Assembly: GCA_023213395.1 (NCBI GenBank)
Contig: CM041465.1
Span: forward strand, 43,717,741-43,781,740
DNA: 64,000 nucleotides
DNA from: Cycas panzhihuaensis
Taxonomy: Eukaryota > Cycadophyta
Direction of reading: 5' to 3'
The notes below the pieces were generated by a model. It saw nothing but the letters and a program-made list of their open reading frames with translations. It made no database searches and was not told the DNA's origin. The translations under genes were made by a program, and so were the position numbers. Shown piece after piece: positions 44,880 through 56,393 of this stretch (position 1 is its first letter; every line of letters starts with the position of its first letter).

Positions 44880-45423
44880 TGTGATAAAAGGCCAAAGGGT
44901 TAAAGTGCCTAAGACCTATAAAGCCAAGATCTTGAAGATAGTTCACTTCTAGTTCTAAATGACATTTGAGCAAAACTAAGATAAGCAAGATCAAGGAAGC
45001 AAGATGATACCAAGATGTGAGGAGGAGGAATTAGTCCTACTCCAAAGAATACCAATTGATTAGTAAAATGGTAGCATAACATTACACATCAACTCTACAT
45101 GTGAGACATGAGGAGAGGTCTCAATATATAGAGTAACTGAGGTTACCTAACACCATTGGATGTTTGCCAAGTGGCAAACATCCAAGGTACATGCAATGCA
45201 TGGCTTGCATGTCATGCATGAGGGACGTGTCCATTAGGCTCTCAAGTGAGCAAAAATGCATAAGGGTCCATTTGACCCTTTAGTTACAATGTTATGTCAC
45301 TAGGATGAAAGTAGGTGTGCACTTTATCACTTAAGTGATTAGTCACCCCATAAAGTACAAAATAATGAATGAAAGAATAAAAGAATAAAGTACATCCTTA
45401 ACATGTAAACATAAGATTTAACA
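44880..45423 (-). repeat. 544-bp LTR, minus strand (copy 1)
   Basis: On the minus strand TGTTAAATCT to TTTATCACA. A close copy in the same direction is at 55849-56393. The shared middle includes GTCATGCATGCAAGCCATGC and a TATATAG box. Confidence 0.8.
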
Positions 45424-45502
45424 TAAAGAAGCAGTTGACAACCATATGTACTGCTCAGCAAAATGGAGTGGCTACGAGGATGAATAGAATGTTGGTTGAT
45501 AA
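45424..45502 (+). pseudogene. Copia integrase fragment, plus strand
   Basis: QLTTICTAQQNGVATRMNRM (45433-45492), the PQQNGVAERMNR box of a Copia integrase. It is only 25 codons, cut on both sides by minus-strand LTRs. Confidence 0.75.
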
Positions 45503-45921
45503 TGTTGTGACCCACTTCAATTATGGAAGTCGGGCACAAAACTATTAGAAGTCAATTTTATTATTATTAGGGAACTAGATATCTTATTACTATCATTAGA
45601 AGTTAGTTTTATTATTATTAGGAAGTTGGTTTTTATAAAAGTGGTCAATTTTGACACCTATAAATAGAGGATTATCATTCATTTGTAAATCATCTTTTGT
45701 GAGTTAATCCATTTGGGGTCTTTTTATAGAAAGTCTCAAATCAATGTGTATTAATGAGGGTGAGTCCTTTATAAATATGATACAATAAGTACGGGACTTA
45801 GCCAAGACCTAATGCATGTCTGCCACTTGTGACCAAACGAGAGAAGAGTGGAATGACACGACCCTCAATACAACATTATGAAGTGTATTAGAAGTTCTAG
45901 ATAAAACATTACCTTTAACAC
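45503..45921 (-). repeat. Probable 3' LTR of Copia F
   Basis: On the minus strand TGTTAAAGGTAATG to GTCACAACA (419 bp), immediately after the purine tract ATTAAGAGAGG (plus 45922-45932). It has a TATTTATAGG box near 45660. No full second copy is recognised at the 5' side. Confidence 0.6.
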
Positions 45922-46288
45922 CTCTCTTAATGCTTTGTCTATTTAATTCCTAGTCTATCTCTAAAGAATTGGAACTAATGGTTTTGTAAAAATATTAGTA
46001 GTTTGCTTAATGGTTTTATAAAAATATCAGAAGGGCAATGCAGTAGTTCAATTTCCTTGCTTTGAACTTTTTCTCTTATAAAGTGGTGGTTAACTTCTAT
46101 ATGCTTTGTCCTTGCATGAAGTATTGGATTCCTAGTCATCTTGATTACGCTTTGATTGTCATAGAACAATAAAGTAGGTGTTTTTTGTTCCAGACCCAGG
46201 TCTTTTAACCAATATCGGATTCAAATTACTCCATAAGTTATGCTCACTCTTGACTTGTATTCTACTTTCGTAGACGATAAGGCTACTA
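45922..46288 (-). pseudogene. Copia F RNase H, 3' part
   Basis: On the minus strand: ALSSTKVEYKS (46288 down), then LLFYDNQSVIKMTRNPILHA, RTKHIEVNHHFIREKVQSKE, then the polypurine tract. It joins 50946 onward once the array 46289-50945 is removed. TACTA occurs at both edges. Confidence 0.85.
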
Positions 46289-46834
46289 TGTAGCATTCCA
46301 CAATATGGTCACAAGTATAGCATATGACCATTCAAATCAAAGCTCTTTGAACGACGATTCCAACGGTCCAGACGAAAGTTAATTCTGACATCTGCATCAA
46401 AAGTTATGACCATTTAAAGTTGGCCTGCCAGTTTTTGGAAAAGTCCTGGCCGACTTCTATTGGTGCAGTATTAAGAATAATATCATCTTTTCTGGCCGAC
46501 TTCTATTACTATCCATTGGCCGCCTATTTAAGAAGGATTTGCGGCCTCATTTCATCATCAAAGAAGAAGTCTTGGACTGCAGTATTTTTGGCCCTTTTGA
46601 GGAGCTTTGTGGAGGGAACCTCGCCTCGAAGAGGAATTCTTTATCGTCAGTAATTTGCGGGATCTTTTGGTAATGTTGTATCTATTACTTTATATTCATT
46701 TCATACCATTTTATATTTGTATTCAAGTGGATTTGTATCATTGCTCTCTTGATTGGGTATTTTGCAAGTGCATTTGGTGGATATTTTGTCTATTTCTATA
46801 AAATCTATTAGAAGAATTTTGTAAGGTTGCTACA
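46289..46834 (+). repeat. Array LTR1
   Basis: 546 bp, TGTAGCATTCC to GGTTGCTACA. It is related to the K LTR over the first ~300 bp and in GAACCTCGCCTCGAAGAGG. Slightly more distant from LTR2 and LTR3 than they are from each other (for example CTTTGAACG for CTCTGAACG). Confidence 0.92.
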
Positions 46835-48347
46835 AGTGGTATCAGAGCTTCGTTTCGAAGGGAAAGGGCAAAGTAGAACATGAGAAGAACACGTGGAACA
46901 TATAAAGCCTAAGAAAAAATGGAGACAGATTTTTTTAATTTGGAGGATTACGAGGGCATGAAAATATGGATAGAAGATTTTGAGTTTACGTCTGATACAG
47001 AAATGGAAGAATATGGACCATTATTAGAAATGATATTGAATGGACGAGCTTATGAGTGGTTCATTAATTGGGCTAAAGAACCTTTTCTATGGTACCAATT
47101 TTCAGAGGCGGCTACCATAGCTTTTAAGAACATAAGCAGGGTGAGGTTCAAGCAAATGAGGAAGGGCAAGAAGAAGACATTATTGATGAGGAGATCCTAG
47201 AGGTTTTGCAAGTGCTAGAACGAGATCTAGCCCAGAGAAAACAATATGACGTAGAAGACTTGGAGCATGCACAAGCAACAGAAGAGTCTCATTTCAATAT
47301 CAGAGAGGAAATCCAAAGTGAAGTTACACAAGAGCAGTACAAAGACAATGAAGAACAAGGAGATTTTTCTCAACAAATCTCATGCAAGGTACCCATCGAT
47401 CTGCATTGCACATGCACATTTTGTTCAGTAGTTTTGTATGTCCTCTCTCTTTCCCTAGTTCAATAGCAATACAAGAGCCCTTCTCTCCTCAACCTATAGT
47501 TAGCCGTGCTCCTAATTTTCCTAACCTTAGTTTTTTCGTAGGTCAAATTCTAATTCCTCTCTGTAACCCTAGTCCGTCTCTTTACTCACCTACTCCTTTA
47601 ACCCCTATAAACAATTCTCAACAGGACACCCTTCAACTTCAATCTGTTTGTCAGGTTTCACCTCTTAGTATTATCTCTTACAAAACCCAGTCTATTTTTT
47701 TCCATGCCTCTTCAATTCCATATTATCAATATTGTCTTTTTCCATTAAATCTTTTCTTTTATTTGAATACTAATTCTACAACCCTATTAAAATCTTTTTT
47801 TCATAAAAAACCTCTATCACTAATCCCCCATCCATCCTTCTCGCCCAAACAGAGTTATGGTTCAACAAAACTTATACGAACTTACATCTCCATCCAAGAC
47901 ATATTCCAAATTTTATCCTTTCTTTCTATACCTTCAAAGCTATGCTTGATCTTAGTTCACAAGTCCTCCTTTTCTTTTTCCTACAATAGGCAATCATCAA
48001 TCCTTAACCCTCACAATCAATTTTGTTCCCAACACCTTCACGTCTTTTTCCAAAATCCATCCCATTTGGAAACAAAAGGTGCAAATGCAAGGCAAGACCA
48101 AGACAAGACATTTGAGATACCTCACAAGTTCCAGGATCCTTTCAATTCAGAACAAGGCGTCACAGGTACCTGGTTCCAATAACAAACATCAGCAAATTCA
48201 AGATGCTTATCAGTACAACCCCAAAGAAGACACAAGATTGAGGGAAATCTTCATGACCTACAGGATCTAGCCGGAGGTGGTTGGAAGATTAGACCAAGCT
48301 ACAAGCATTTCTCAATACTTGAGGCGAGTATTATTTTAAGGAAGGGG
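46835..48347 (+). other. Array body 1: PBS, Gag remnant, unknown ORF, purine tract
   Basis: PBS at 46837-46848. A short Gag-like frame from 46919 (METDFFNLEDYEGMKIWIED, MILNGRAYEWFINWAKEP) is open for 93 codons. Then comes a Glu/Gln-rich frame (47206-47466) and a Ser/Pro/Phe-rich open frame (47382-48182, 266 codons without an ATG near its start) with no recognised domain. AAGGAAGGGG precedes LTR2. No enzyme is encoded, so the element depended on a relative, possibly a K-type chromovirus. Confidence 0.75.
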
Positions 48348-48890
48348 TGTAGCATTCCAAAATATGGTCAAAAGTATAGCATATGACCATTCAAATCAAA
48401 GCTCTCTGAACGACGATTCCAACGATCCAGACGAAAGTTAATTCTGACATCTGCATCAAAAGTTATGACCATTTAAAGTTGGCTCGCTAGCTTTTGGAGA
48501 AGTCCCTACGACTTCTATTGGTGCGATATTAAGAATAATATCATCTTTCTGGCCGACTTCTATTGCTATCCGTTGGCCGCCTATTTAAGGAGGATTTGCG
48601 GCCTCATTTCATCATCAAAGAAGAAGTCTTGGACTGCAGTATTTTCGGCCCTTTTGAGGAGCTTTGTGGAGGGAACCTCGCCTCGAAGAGGAATTCTTTA
48701 TCGTCGAGAATTTATGGATCTTTTGGTAATGTTGTATCTATTACTTTATATTCAATTCATACCATTTTATATTTGTATTCAAGTGGATTTGTATCATTGC
48801 TCTCTTGATTGGGTATTTTGCAAGTGCATTTGGTGGATATTTTGTCTATTTCTATAAAATCTATTAGAAGAATTCTGTAAGGTTGCTACA
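48348..48890 (+). repeat. Array LTR2 (internal LTR)
   Basis: 543 bp, with a purine tract on its left and a PBS on its right, as expected for an LTR shared by two tandem units. Confidence 0.92.
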
Positions 48891-50404
48891 AGTGGTATCA
48901 GAGCTTCGTTTCGAAGGGAAAGGGCAAAGTAGAACATGAGAAGAACACGTGGAACATATAAAGCCTAAGAAAAAAATGGAGACAGATTTTTTTAATTTGG
49001 AGGATTACGAGGGCATGAAAATATGGATAGAAGATTTTGAGTTTACGTCGTAAATGGAAGAATATGGACCATTATTAGAAATGATATTGAATGGACGAGC
49101 TTATGAGTGGTTCATTAATTGGGCTAAAGAACCTTTTCTATGGTACCAATTTTCAGAGGCGGCTACCATAGCTTTTAAGAACATAAGCAGGGTGAGGTTC
49201 AAGCAAATGAGGAAGGGCAAGAAGAAGACATTATTGATGAGGAGATCCTAGAGGTTTTGCAAGTGCTAGAACGAGATCTAGCCCAGAGAAAACAATATGA
49301 CGACGTAGAAGACTTGGAGCATGCACAAGCAACAGAAGAGTCTCATTTCAATATCAGAGAGGAAATCCAAAGTGAAGTTACACAAGAGCAGTACAAAGAC
49401 AATGAAGAACAAGGAGATTTTTCTCAACAAATCTCATGCAAGGTACCCATCGATCTGCATTGCACATGCACATTTTGTTCAGTAGTTTTGTATGTCCTCT
49501 CTCTTTCCCTAGTTCAATAGCAATACAAGAGCCCTTCTCTCCTCAACCTATAGTTAGCCGTGCTCCTAATTTTCCTAACCTTAGTTTTTTCGTAGGTCAA
49601 ATTCTAATTCCTCTCTCAGTAACCCTAGTCCGTCTCTTTACTCACCTACTCCTTTAACCCCTATAAACAATTCTCAACAGGACACCCTTCAACTTCAATC
49701 TGTTTGTCAGGTTTCACCTCTTAGTATTATCTCTTACAAAACCCAGTCTATTTTTTTCCATGCCTCTTCAATTCCATATTATCAATATTGTCTTTTTCCA
49801 TTAAATCTTTTCTTTTATTTGAATACTAATTCTACAACCCTATTAAAATCTTTTTTTCATAAAAAACCTCTATCACTAATCCCCCATCCATCCTTCTCTC
49901 CCAAAAAGAGTTATGGTTCAACAAAACTTATACGAACTTACATCTCCATCCAAGACATATTCCAAATTTTATCCTTTCTTTCTATACCTTCAAAGCTATG
50001 CTTGATCTTAGTTCACAAGTCCTCCTTTTCTTTTTCCTACAATAGGCAATCATCAATCCTTAACCCTCACAATCAATTTTGTTCCCAACACCTTCACGTC
50101 TTTTTCCAAAATCCATCCCATTTGGAAACAAAAGGTGCAAATGCAAGGCAAGACCAAGACAAGACATTTGAGATACCTCACAAGTTCCAGGATCCTTTCA
50201 ATTCAGAACAAGGCGTCACAGGTACCTGGTTCCAATAACAAACATCGGCAAATTCAAGATGCTTATCAGTACAACCCCAAAGAAGACACAAGATTGAGGG
50301 AAATCTTCATGACCTACAGGATCTAGCCGGAGGTGGTTGGAAGATTAGACCAAGCTACAAGCATTTCTCAATACTTGAGGCGGTATTATTTTAAGGAAGG
50401 GAAT
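48891..50404 (+). other. Array body 2
   Basis: Nearly identical to body 1. The Gag frame is cut by TAA at 49050, where body 1 has TCTGATACAGAAATGG and body 2 has TCGTAAATGG. The long Ser/Pro/Phe-rich frame is broken near 49657 by a CAG presence/absence difference (CTCTCAGTAAC against CTCTGTAAC). Confidence 0.75.
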
Positions 50405-50945
50405 TGTAGCATTCCAAAATATGGTCAAAAGTATAGCATATGACCATTCAAATCAAAGCTCTCTGAACGACGATTCCAACGATCCGACGAAGTTAATTCG
50501 ACATCCGCATCAAAAGTTATGACCATTTAAAGTTGGCTCGCCGCTTTTGGAGAAGCCCTAGCCGACTTCTATTGGTGCAGTATTAAGAATAATATCATCT
50601 TTTCTGGCCGACTTCTATTGCTATCCGTTGGCCGCCTATTTAAGGAGGATTTGCGGCCTCATTTCATCATCATCGAAGAAGTCTTGGACTGCAATATTTT
50701 CGGCCCTTTTGAGGAGCTTTGTGGAGGGAACCTCGCCTCGAAGAGGGATTCTTTATCGTCGAGAATTTCGGGATCTTTTGGTAACGTTGTATCTATTACT
50801 TTATATTCATTTCATACCATTTTATATTTGTATTCAAGTGGATTTGTATCATTGCTCTCTTGATTGGGTATTTTGCAAGTGCATTTGGTGGATATTTTGT
50901 CTATTTCTATAAAATCTATTAGAAGAATTCTGTAAGGTTGCTACA
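50405..50945 (+). repeat. Array LTR3
   Basis: 541 bp, ending GGTTGCTACA before target copy TACTA. CCGACG, TTCGACATCCGC replace CCAGACG, TTCTGACATCTGC of the other LTRs. Confidence 0.92.
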
Positions 50946-51896
50946 TACTATGTGTTGTTTTTTGCTACTCCAGGATATTACTACTGATCTTAGGTAGAAT
51001 CAATAGCCTGATACAGATTTTTTGTCTACTCTATTTCCTGGCCAATCAGAATCATTGAAACTTGTCAACTACATGTCACTACTTTCTATGTAAATTCAAG
51101 CCTAGATTTATTGTTCCTTTCAAGTCTCTGAGAATTCTTTTTGCAGCGTTCCAATATGACATTTTTGGTTTCTGCATAAATCTGGAAATTACTCCAACTG
51201 AAAAGGAAATATCCAATTTGGTGACAGTGAGATAGATCAAACTTCCGACCAGCTATCTATATGTTGTTGCATTAACAGCTTGTCCTTCTGTATCAAGATT
51301 CAAAGCACAACCTATCTCCATTGGTGTGACAGAGTTGTTGCAATTTTCCATGTTGAATTTTTTCAACATGTTCTTGATGTGTTTTGATTAGAACAATATA
51401 ACAAAGTCTTTTAGTTGTGTTAGCTTGATTCCAAGGTAGTAGTGCAACATTCCAAGATCAGTCATTTCAAAAACGTTTTCTAACTGGTTTTTGATGGAAG
51501 CAATTGAGTCAGTGTTGCTTCCTATGAGTAACATATCATCTACATATACAACTATGATTGAAACCAGACCTTTGTTAAATTTCATGTATAGGCTTGGATT
51601 GGACTCACATCTGTGGAAGTTGTTCTGGATGAGATATCTGTCCAGTTTTACATACCAAGTTCGTGGGGCTTGTTTAAGCCCATATAGTGCTTTCTTCAGC
51701 TTGCATACTAGTTTTTCCTGTCTAGATTTTATGTGACCTTCAAGTTGATGCATATATACTTCTTCTTGAAGGTCTCCATTTAAAAAGACACTTTCTACAT
51801 CAAGCTAGTAAATTTTCCATCGTTGCTGATGAGCTGACATGACTATTGTTCTCATAGTGTTCAATTTTGCCATTAGTGAGAAAGTCTCTTCATAGT
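50946..51896 (-). pseudogene. Copia F reverse transcriptase and RNase H start
   Basis: Minus strand: the open part 51753-51388 reads MHQLEGHIKSRQEKLVCKLK, KALYGLKQAPRTWYVKLD, and the catalytic IIVVYVDDMLLIGSNTDSI (YVDD, both Asp present), LGMLHYYLGIKL. Downstream, decayed frames continue to VVISWSSKKQHIV at the array edge. A frame change lies between 51896 and 51753. Confidence 0.88.
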
Positions 51897-52484
51897 CTAT
51901 CTCGGTTGTTTGTGTATAACCTTTTGCAACAAGTCTTGCTTTATACTTTTCAATTTCCCCAATTGACTTTTATTTATTTTGTATACCCATTTGCAATTAA
52001 CAATGGGTTTATCTTCAGGAGGGTCAACTAGTTCCCAGGTTTCATTTCTTGTAATTACTGCTATTTCAGCATCCATTATTGTTCTCCACTTTGAATACTG
52101 ATTTGCTTCTTCATATGTGTTGGGCTCTATGGAACATATCAGTGCTTGATGTTTTTGAGACCTCATTCTATGTTTGAACACATCTCCTTTTGTTTCTTCA
52201 ATAGTTTTAAGATACCATTGTGGTACCTTTCTAGAACTTGATTCTTCTTGTGTCGCTCTTTGTTCTTCTTCTACTAGAGTGGTAGAGTGATTTATCTGAC
52301 TATTGTCAGATGACCTACCTTCAGAAGATTCATCCCTTGAATCAACATTTTTGGAGGTGATTTTTGATTCTTCATCTGATTGACTTGAATTGAACTTCAC
52401 ATAGGTGTCAATTGCTGCTTCTATTTCTTGACATACTATCCTACTGCAATCTATGTTTTTATCGAATACTACATCTCTGCTCAC
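51897..52484 (-). pseudogene. Copia F linker and RT N-terminus
   Basis: 195 codons: a Ser/Asp-rich linker (SRDVVFDKNIDCSRIVCQE at its start), then the RVT_2 start: ANQYSKWRTIMDAEIAVITR, NETWELVDPPEDKPIVNCKW. The frame breaks at KLKSIKQD. Confidence 0.85.
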
Positions 52485-52489
52485 ATAGA

Positions 52490-53456
52490 GCCTATTAGTT
52501 GTTGGATCTATACACTAGTAGGCTTTTGAGTGGTTGTTAAAACCTACCATTATACATTCTATGCTTTTATTGTCAAGCTTGGTTCATTTCTTATCTGGAA
52601 TATGAGTATCAGCTTTACAACCGAAAACATTAAGGTTCTTACATCTGGTTTTTGTCTAGTCCATGCTTCTTCAAGTGTGACTTTATCTAATACCTGAGTT
52701 GGGCTTCTATTTATTAAGTAAATTGTAGTATTGATAGCTTCTGCCCAATATGTTTTGGTGATTTGCTTGTCGTGTATTAAACATCGAGCCATCTCCAAAA
52801 TGGTCCTATTCATTCTTTCTACTACACCATTTGGCTGTGGCGAATAAGATGTCGTTACTTGTATGTGAATTCCATTAATTTTACAAAAATGGAGGAATTC
52901 CTTAGACATATATTTGCCTCTACCATCAGAGTGAACACATTTGATTTTGTGATTACTTTCTAGTTCTACTTTTGCTTTAAATTCTTTAGCCAAATACCTC
53001 TGATTTACTAACCAGAAAGTAGATCCTATTTTTTCTGGAAAAATCATCAATGAAAGTAACAAAGTACGGAGCACCATTTACTGAGATGGATGTGATTGGA
53101 CCACAGAGGTTTGAATGAATTAATTCCAGCTTATTCTGCGCGCACCATGTGCCTTTTGAGAAAGGAGTCTTATGTTGTTTCTCCAACATACAACTTTTGC
53201 ACACAAAGGAGTTAAAAGAAATGTTTGGCAATCCATTCACCATTTTTGAATTTTTTAACATTTCTAGTCAATCATGTGAGATGTGTCCATACATTAAATG
53301 CCATATTTCATTATCAGCATTGCTTGACAAAACAAACAAATTTACATTAGACACAGGCTTAGCAAGACCTTTACCACGCAGAACAGGAGTAGAGAGCAAC
53401 TTATAGAGATTGTTACACTTTATTCCTTCTGCTATTACAGTTCCATTTCTTTTCAT
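52490..53456 (-). pseudogene. Copia F pre-integrase and integrase
   Basis: Pre-integrase: EIWHLMYGHISHD (53300-53268) and SFVCKSCMLEKQHKTPF. Core: LELIHSNLCGPITSISVNGA, YFVTFIDDFSRK, VHSDGRGKYMSKEF, SPQPNGVVERMNRTILEMAR, YWAEAINTTIYLINRSPT. The first Asp of the triad has become Asn (HSNLCGP for HSDLCGP), the second is present (HSDGRG), and the Glu is present (VVERMN). Two frames. Confidence 0.88.
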
Positions 53457-53760
53457 GTCTAAAATGAGACAATGGCCATTTTCATCAAATATGATTCTTA
53501 GTTGCTTTTCACTTTATTGAGAGGCTGACAATAGATTCTTTTTCATCCCAGCCACAAAGAGAACATTACCAATTCTTTGAACTTTTCCATTGATCTCAAC
53601 AGCAATTATTCCTATCCCCTCTATGCGAAGAGGAAAATTATCTCCTAGCTCAACTAATTTATTGAAAATATATGGTTTTAAAACTTCAAATGATTCCTTC
53701 CTTCCAATCATGTGGTTAGAAGCTCTTGAGTCAACATACCAGTCTTCTGTTGCTCTGTAG
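53457..53760 (-). pseudogene. Copia F protease
   Basis: WYVDSRASNHMIGRKESFEV: the usual D-S-G/D-T-G site reads D-S-R. Then GIIAVEINGKVQRIGNVLFV, AGMKKNLLSASQ, the typical Copia protease end. Confidence 0.78.
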
Positions 53761-53889
53761 TTGGCAGGTAGGGCGATTACAAAGGCAGTCTACCATGTCT
53801 TGCTCTTTGTTGTAATGTCCTAAGATTTGCTTCCCTCTCTGAATTTCAGCATGTCTTTATGGACACTGATATGGAAAATGTCCAAGTTG

Positions 53890-54660
53890 CCCATAGTGGT
53901 AGCAAACATCAAAAGCTCTGTAGCTACTTGAGAAATGTCCCAGTTTCCCATAGTTGAAGCAAACTCTTAAATCTCTTAGTGGAGTGGACCTTGCCTGCTT
54001 TTTCCTTCTATCCAACGTCTTCTACCTCCTAAATTGAGCTTGGATACAAGTGCTTCTTCTATCTCTGCATCTTCTTCATATCTCTTGTTCCTCTGTTCTT
54101 GACTCAACATATGTCCTATGAGAGCATCGAAGGTCATTATTGTGATTTGCCCTCCTCTTATCAACATGTTAACCATATTATCGTATGATTTGGGCAATTT
54201 GTTTAACACAAGATGAACCAATTCTGTGTCAATTATTTTTTCTCCTGCCATAAGAAGATTATTTTTAAAATTGGTCAACTTGGCAACAAAGTCAAAGACT
54301 AGCTGACATTCTCTCATTCTGAGTTTGTAAAGCTCCTCTCTGAGAGCAATTATCCTAGCTTCATTTTTCTGACTAAATGGAAAAGAAACTATCTTCCAAA
54401 TTTTAGAGAAATTTTCAATGTCATCTACATATGTTAGGAGGGAGTCTGAAATTGAAAGCTTAAATATGGCTATATCATTATTATTCCTCTCTTCCCAATT
54501 TAATTAATCAACGATATCTGTAGGTTCCTTTTCTTCTTCAATTGCAATTTTCCATGCATGCTTTGCTCTCAGGAGTCCTTCAATTTTAATTTTCAAGAGG
54601 CTAAAATTGGTTTCTGTCAATTTGTCAACTTCAGGAAGGGCTACAATTGATGAGGCCACG
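53890..54660 (-). pseudogene. Copia F Gag and zinc knuckles
   Basis: Starts near 54660 with ASSIVALPEVDKLTETNF; the expected Met codon reads GTG. UBN2-type Gag: NWEERNNNDIAIFKLSISDS, then the open part 54317-53976 (FVAKLTNFKNNLLMAGEKII, DTELVHLVLNKLPKSYDNMV). Two knuckles follow (53990-53890), CFNYGKLGHFSSSY and CYHYGQLGHFPYQC; in each the second Cys is Tyr (TGT to TAT). Confidence 0.8.
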
Positions 54661-54670
54661 TTGATTTTGT

Positions 54671-55139
54671 TATAACAGAGAAAGAAGACTAAACTATAGA
54701 GTTTCTAGGCCATACAATCGTACGATGTACGAAAAAGTACAAAAATTAGCAAGCATTGTTAAACTTTCACCTTAGGATCATTCAACATCACGAACAATGG
54801 AAAAAGAATCATAATGTAGATTGCATTAACTCATATCAAAGATAATTACATCAAAATGAAACCACAACACCGACATAACAATGGACTCCATGATGACTCG
54901 ATTGATCCCTACTCAATGGCTTTTCATACCCAATGAAGCTAAGGTGAGTTACATGTGGGACAAATAACCTTTAACATACCCAATGGCTTTTCACCTACTA
55001 ATTGACAAATAATCTTTTAACTGCTTACTTAACAACATTATAATATGTGGACCCATAGACCCTTACATAATACTTGGGACTACCACATTAATGACCCTAA
55101 GACATAACTTACAACTAAATACATTAAACATTATCTTTC
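54671..55139 (-). repeat. Probable LTR between Copia pieces, minus strand
   Basis: On the minus strand TGTTGAAAGATAATG to TGTTATAACA (about 469 bp), preceded by purine tract TTAAGGGGAGG (plus 55140-55150). The Gag of Copia F starts right after it with no visible PBS. There is no second copy in the window, so it is assigned from ends and purine tract only. Confidence 0.5.
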
Positions 55140-55848
55140 AACACCTCCCCTTAATGTTTAATGTTATGACAACAAAATTGAATACTAAAGACATCATAAC
55201 ACTAAGTACTAAGGACTCACAACAAAACTCACACAAGACTTGACATGAGGTGTTGTTTGAATTTGCAATGCCTGAATCTGAGTATCTTCCTGAATATGAT
55301 GTCAAGAACTTAATCTTCATCTGGAATGCAGCAAAGCTTGTGTATTATGCCTATTCTGTCATCTTTTCTTCTTGCTTCATGATTGTTATTGTATCTAAGT
55401 GTCCTAACTGCAAGTGTGATCCCCTTCCAAGATCAAGAGTGGAAACATATGATTTGGGCTTCAAAGTTTCAATGAAGAGAAAGGAATTCTTCTTATTTGT
55501 CTCTGAGTCAGCAAATATGGTTAACTTCTCAAGCCAATAAACATTCTCTTGAAAAAGAGGAAAGGGTGATGATTTCTTCCCTAACATCCTAAGCATTGAT
55601 GCTAGTCTCGATTCAACAAGATGCTTTGTTTTCTCCTCATCATCCAAGGAGGCTATGACAAATATAATGAGGATTTCTATCACGATCATATGCACAACAT
55701 TTTCTGGTATAGTGCCAGTGACAATTCCAACAATCTGACTGCCATGAAGTACTTCTCCTGAAGTTGAACACATACCTTATGATCAAGCGGAATTGCATCC
55801 ACTTTCGCCTTAGTTACCACCCAGAGTTGATTCACTATCAATATTTGT
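55140..55848 (-). other. Unidentified segment upstream of the purine tract
   Basis: The minus frame 55773-55351 (about 140 codons) and a plus frame 55250-55540 (96 codons) overlap. Neither shows a domain I know. Position suggests the 3' end of a Copia-like body lying before the LTR at 54671-55139. Confidence 0.35.
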
Positions 55849-56393
55849 GAGAAAAGGCCAAAGGATTAAAGTGCCTAAGACCTATAAAGCCAAGATCTTG
55901 AAGATAGTTCACCTCTAGTTCTAAATAACGTAAGATCAAAACTAAGATAAGCAAGATCAAGGAAGCAAGATGATACCAAGGTGTGAGGAGGAGGAATTAG
56001 TCCTACTCCAAAGAATACCAATTGATTAGCAAAATGGCAACATAACATTACACTTCAACTCTCTGTGTGAGACATGAGGAGAGGTCTCAATATATAGAGT
56101 AACTGAGGTTACCTAACACCGTTGGATGTTTGCCAAGTGGCAAACATCCAAGGTACATACAATGCATGGCTTGCATGTCATGCATGAGTGACAAGTGTCC
56201 ATTAGGCTCTCAAGTGAGCAAAAATGCATAAGGGTCCATTTGACCCTTTAGTTTCAATGTTATGTCACTAGGATGAAAGTGGGTGTGCACTTTATCACTT
56301 AAGTGATTAGTCACCCCATAAAGAACAAAATAATGAATGAAAGAATAAAAGAATAAAGTACATACTTAACATGTAAACATAAGGTTTAACAAT
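55849..56393 (-). repeat. 545-bp LTR, minus strand (copy 2)
   Basis: Close copy of 44880-45423 in the same direction (minus: TGTTAAACCT to TTCTCACA). The bases next to it do not form a matching target duplication with copy 1 (CTAAA against ATATT), and the inner flank here lacks a good PBS. Confidence 0.8.

Larger units (their letters stand above)
46289..50945 (+). mobile_element. Tandem non-autonomous LTR array (3 LTRs, 2 bodies)
   Basis: LTR1 (46289-46834), body 1 (46835-48347), LTR2 (48348-48890), body 2 (48891-50404), LTR3 (50405-50945). All point the same way, with one set of target copies (TACTA at 46284-46288 and 50946-50950). The first LTR and the middle LTR are each followed by TGGTATCAGAGC; the middle and last are each preceded by a purine tract. 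Bodies are about 1.51 kb, nearly identical, and lack PR, RT and IN. It is inserted in the RNase H of Copia F. Confidence 0.93.

Noticed and set aside
47382-48182. 266-codon Ser/Pro/Phe-rich ORF, repeated at 49436-50238, as a possible gene
   Set aside because: No ATG near the start, no known domain, low complexity, and it is broken in the second copy; kept only as part of the array body.
55250-55540. 96-codon plus ORF with CPNCKCD, zinc-finger-like
   Set aside because: It overlaps a longer minus ORF, has no second Cys pair, and sits in a Copia mosaic; I see no support for expression.
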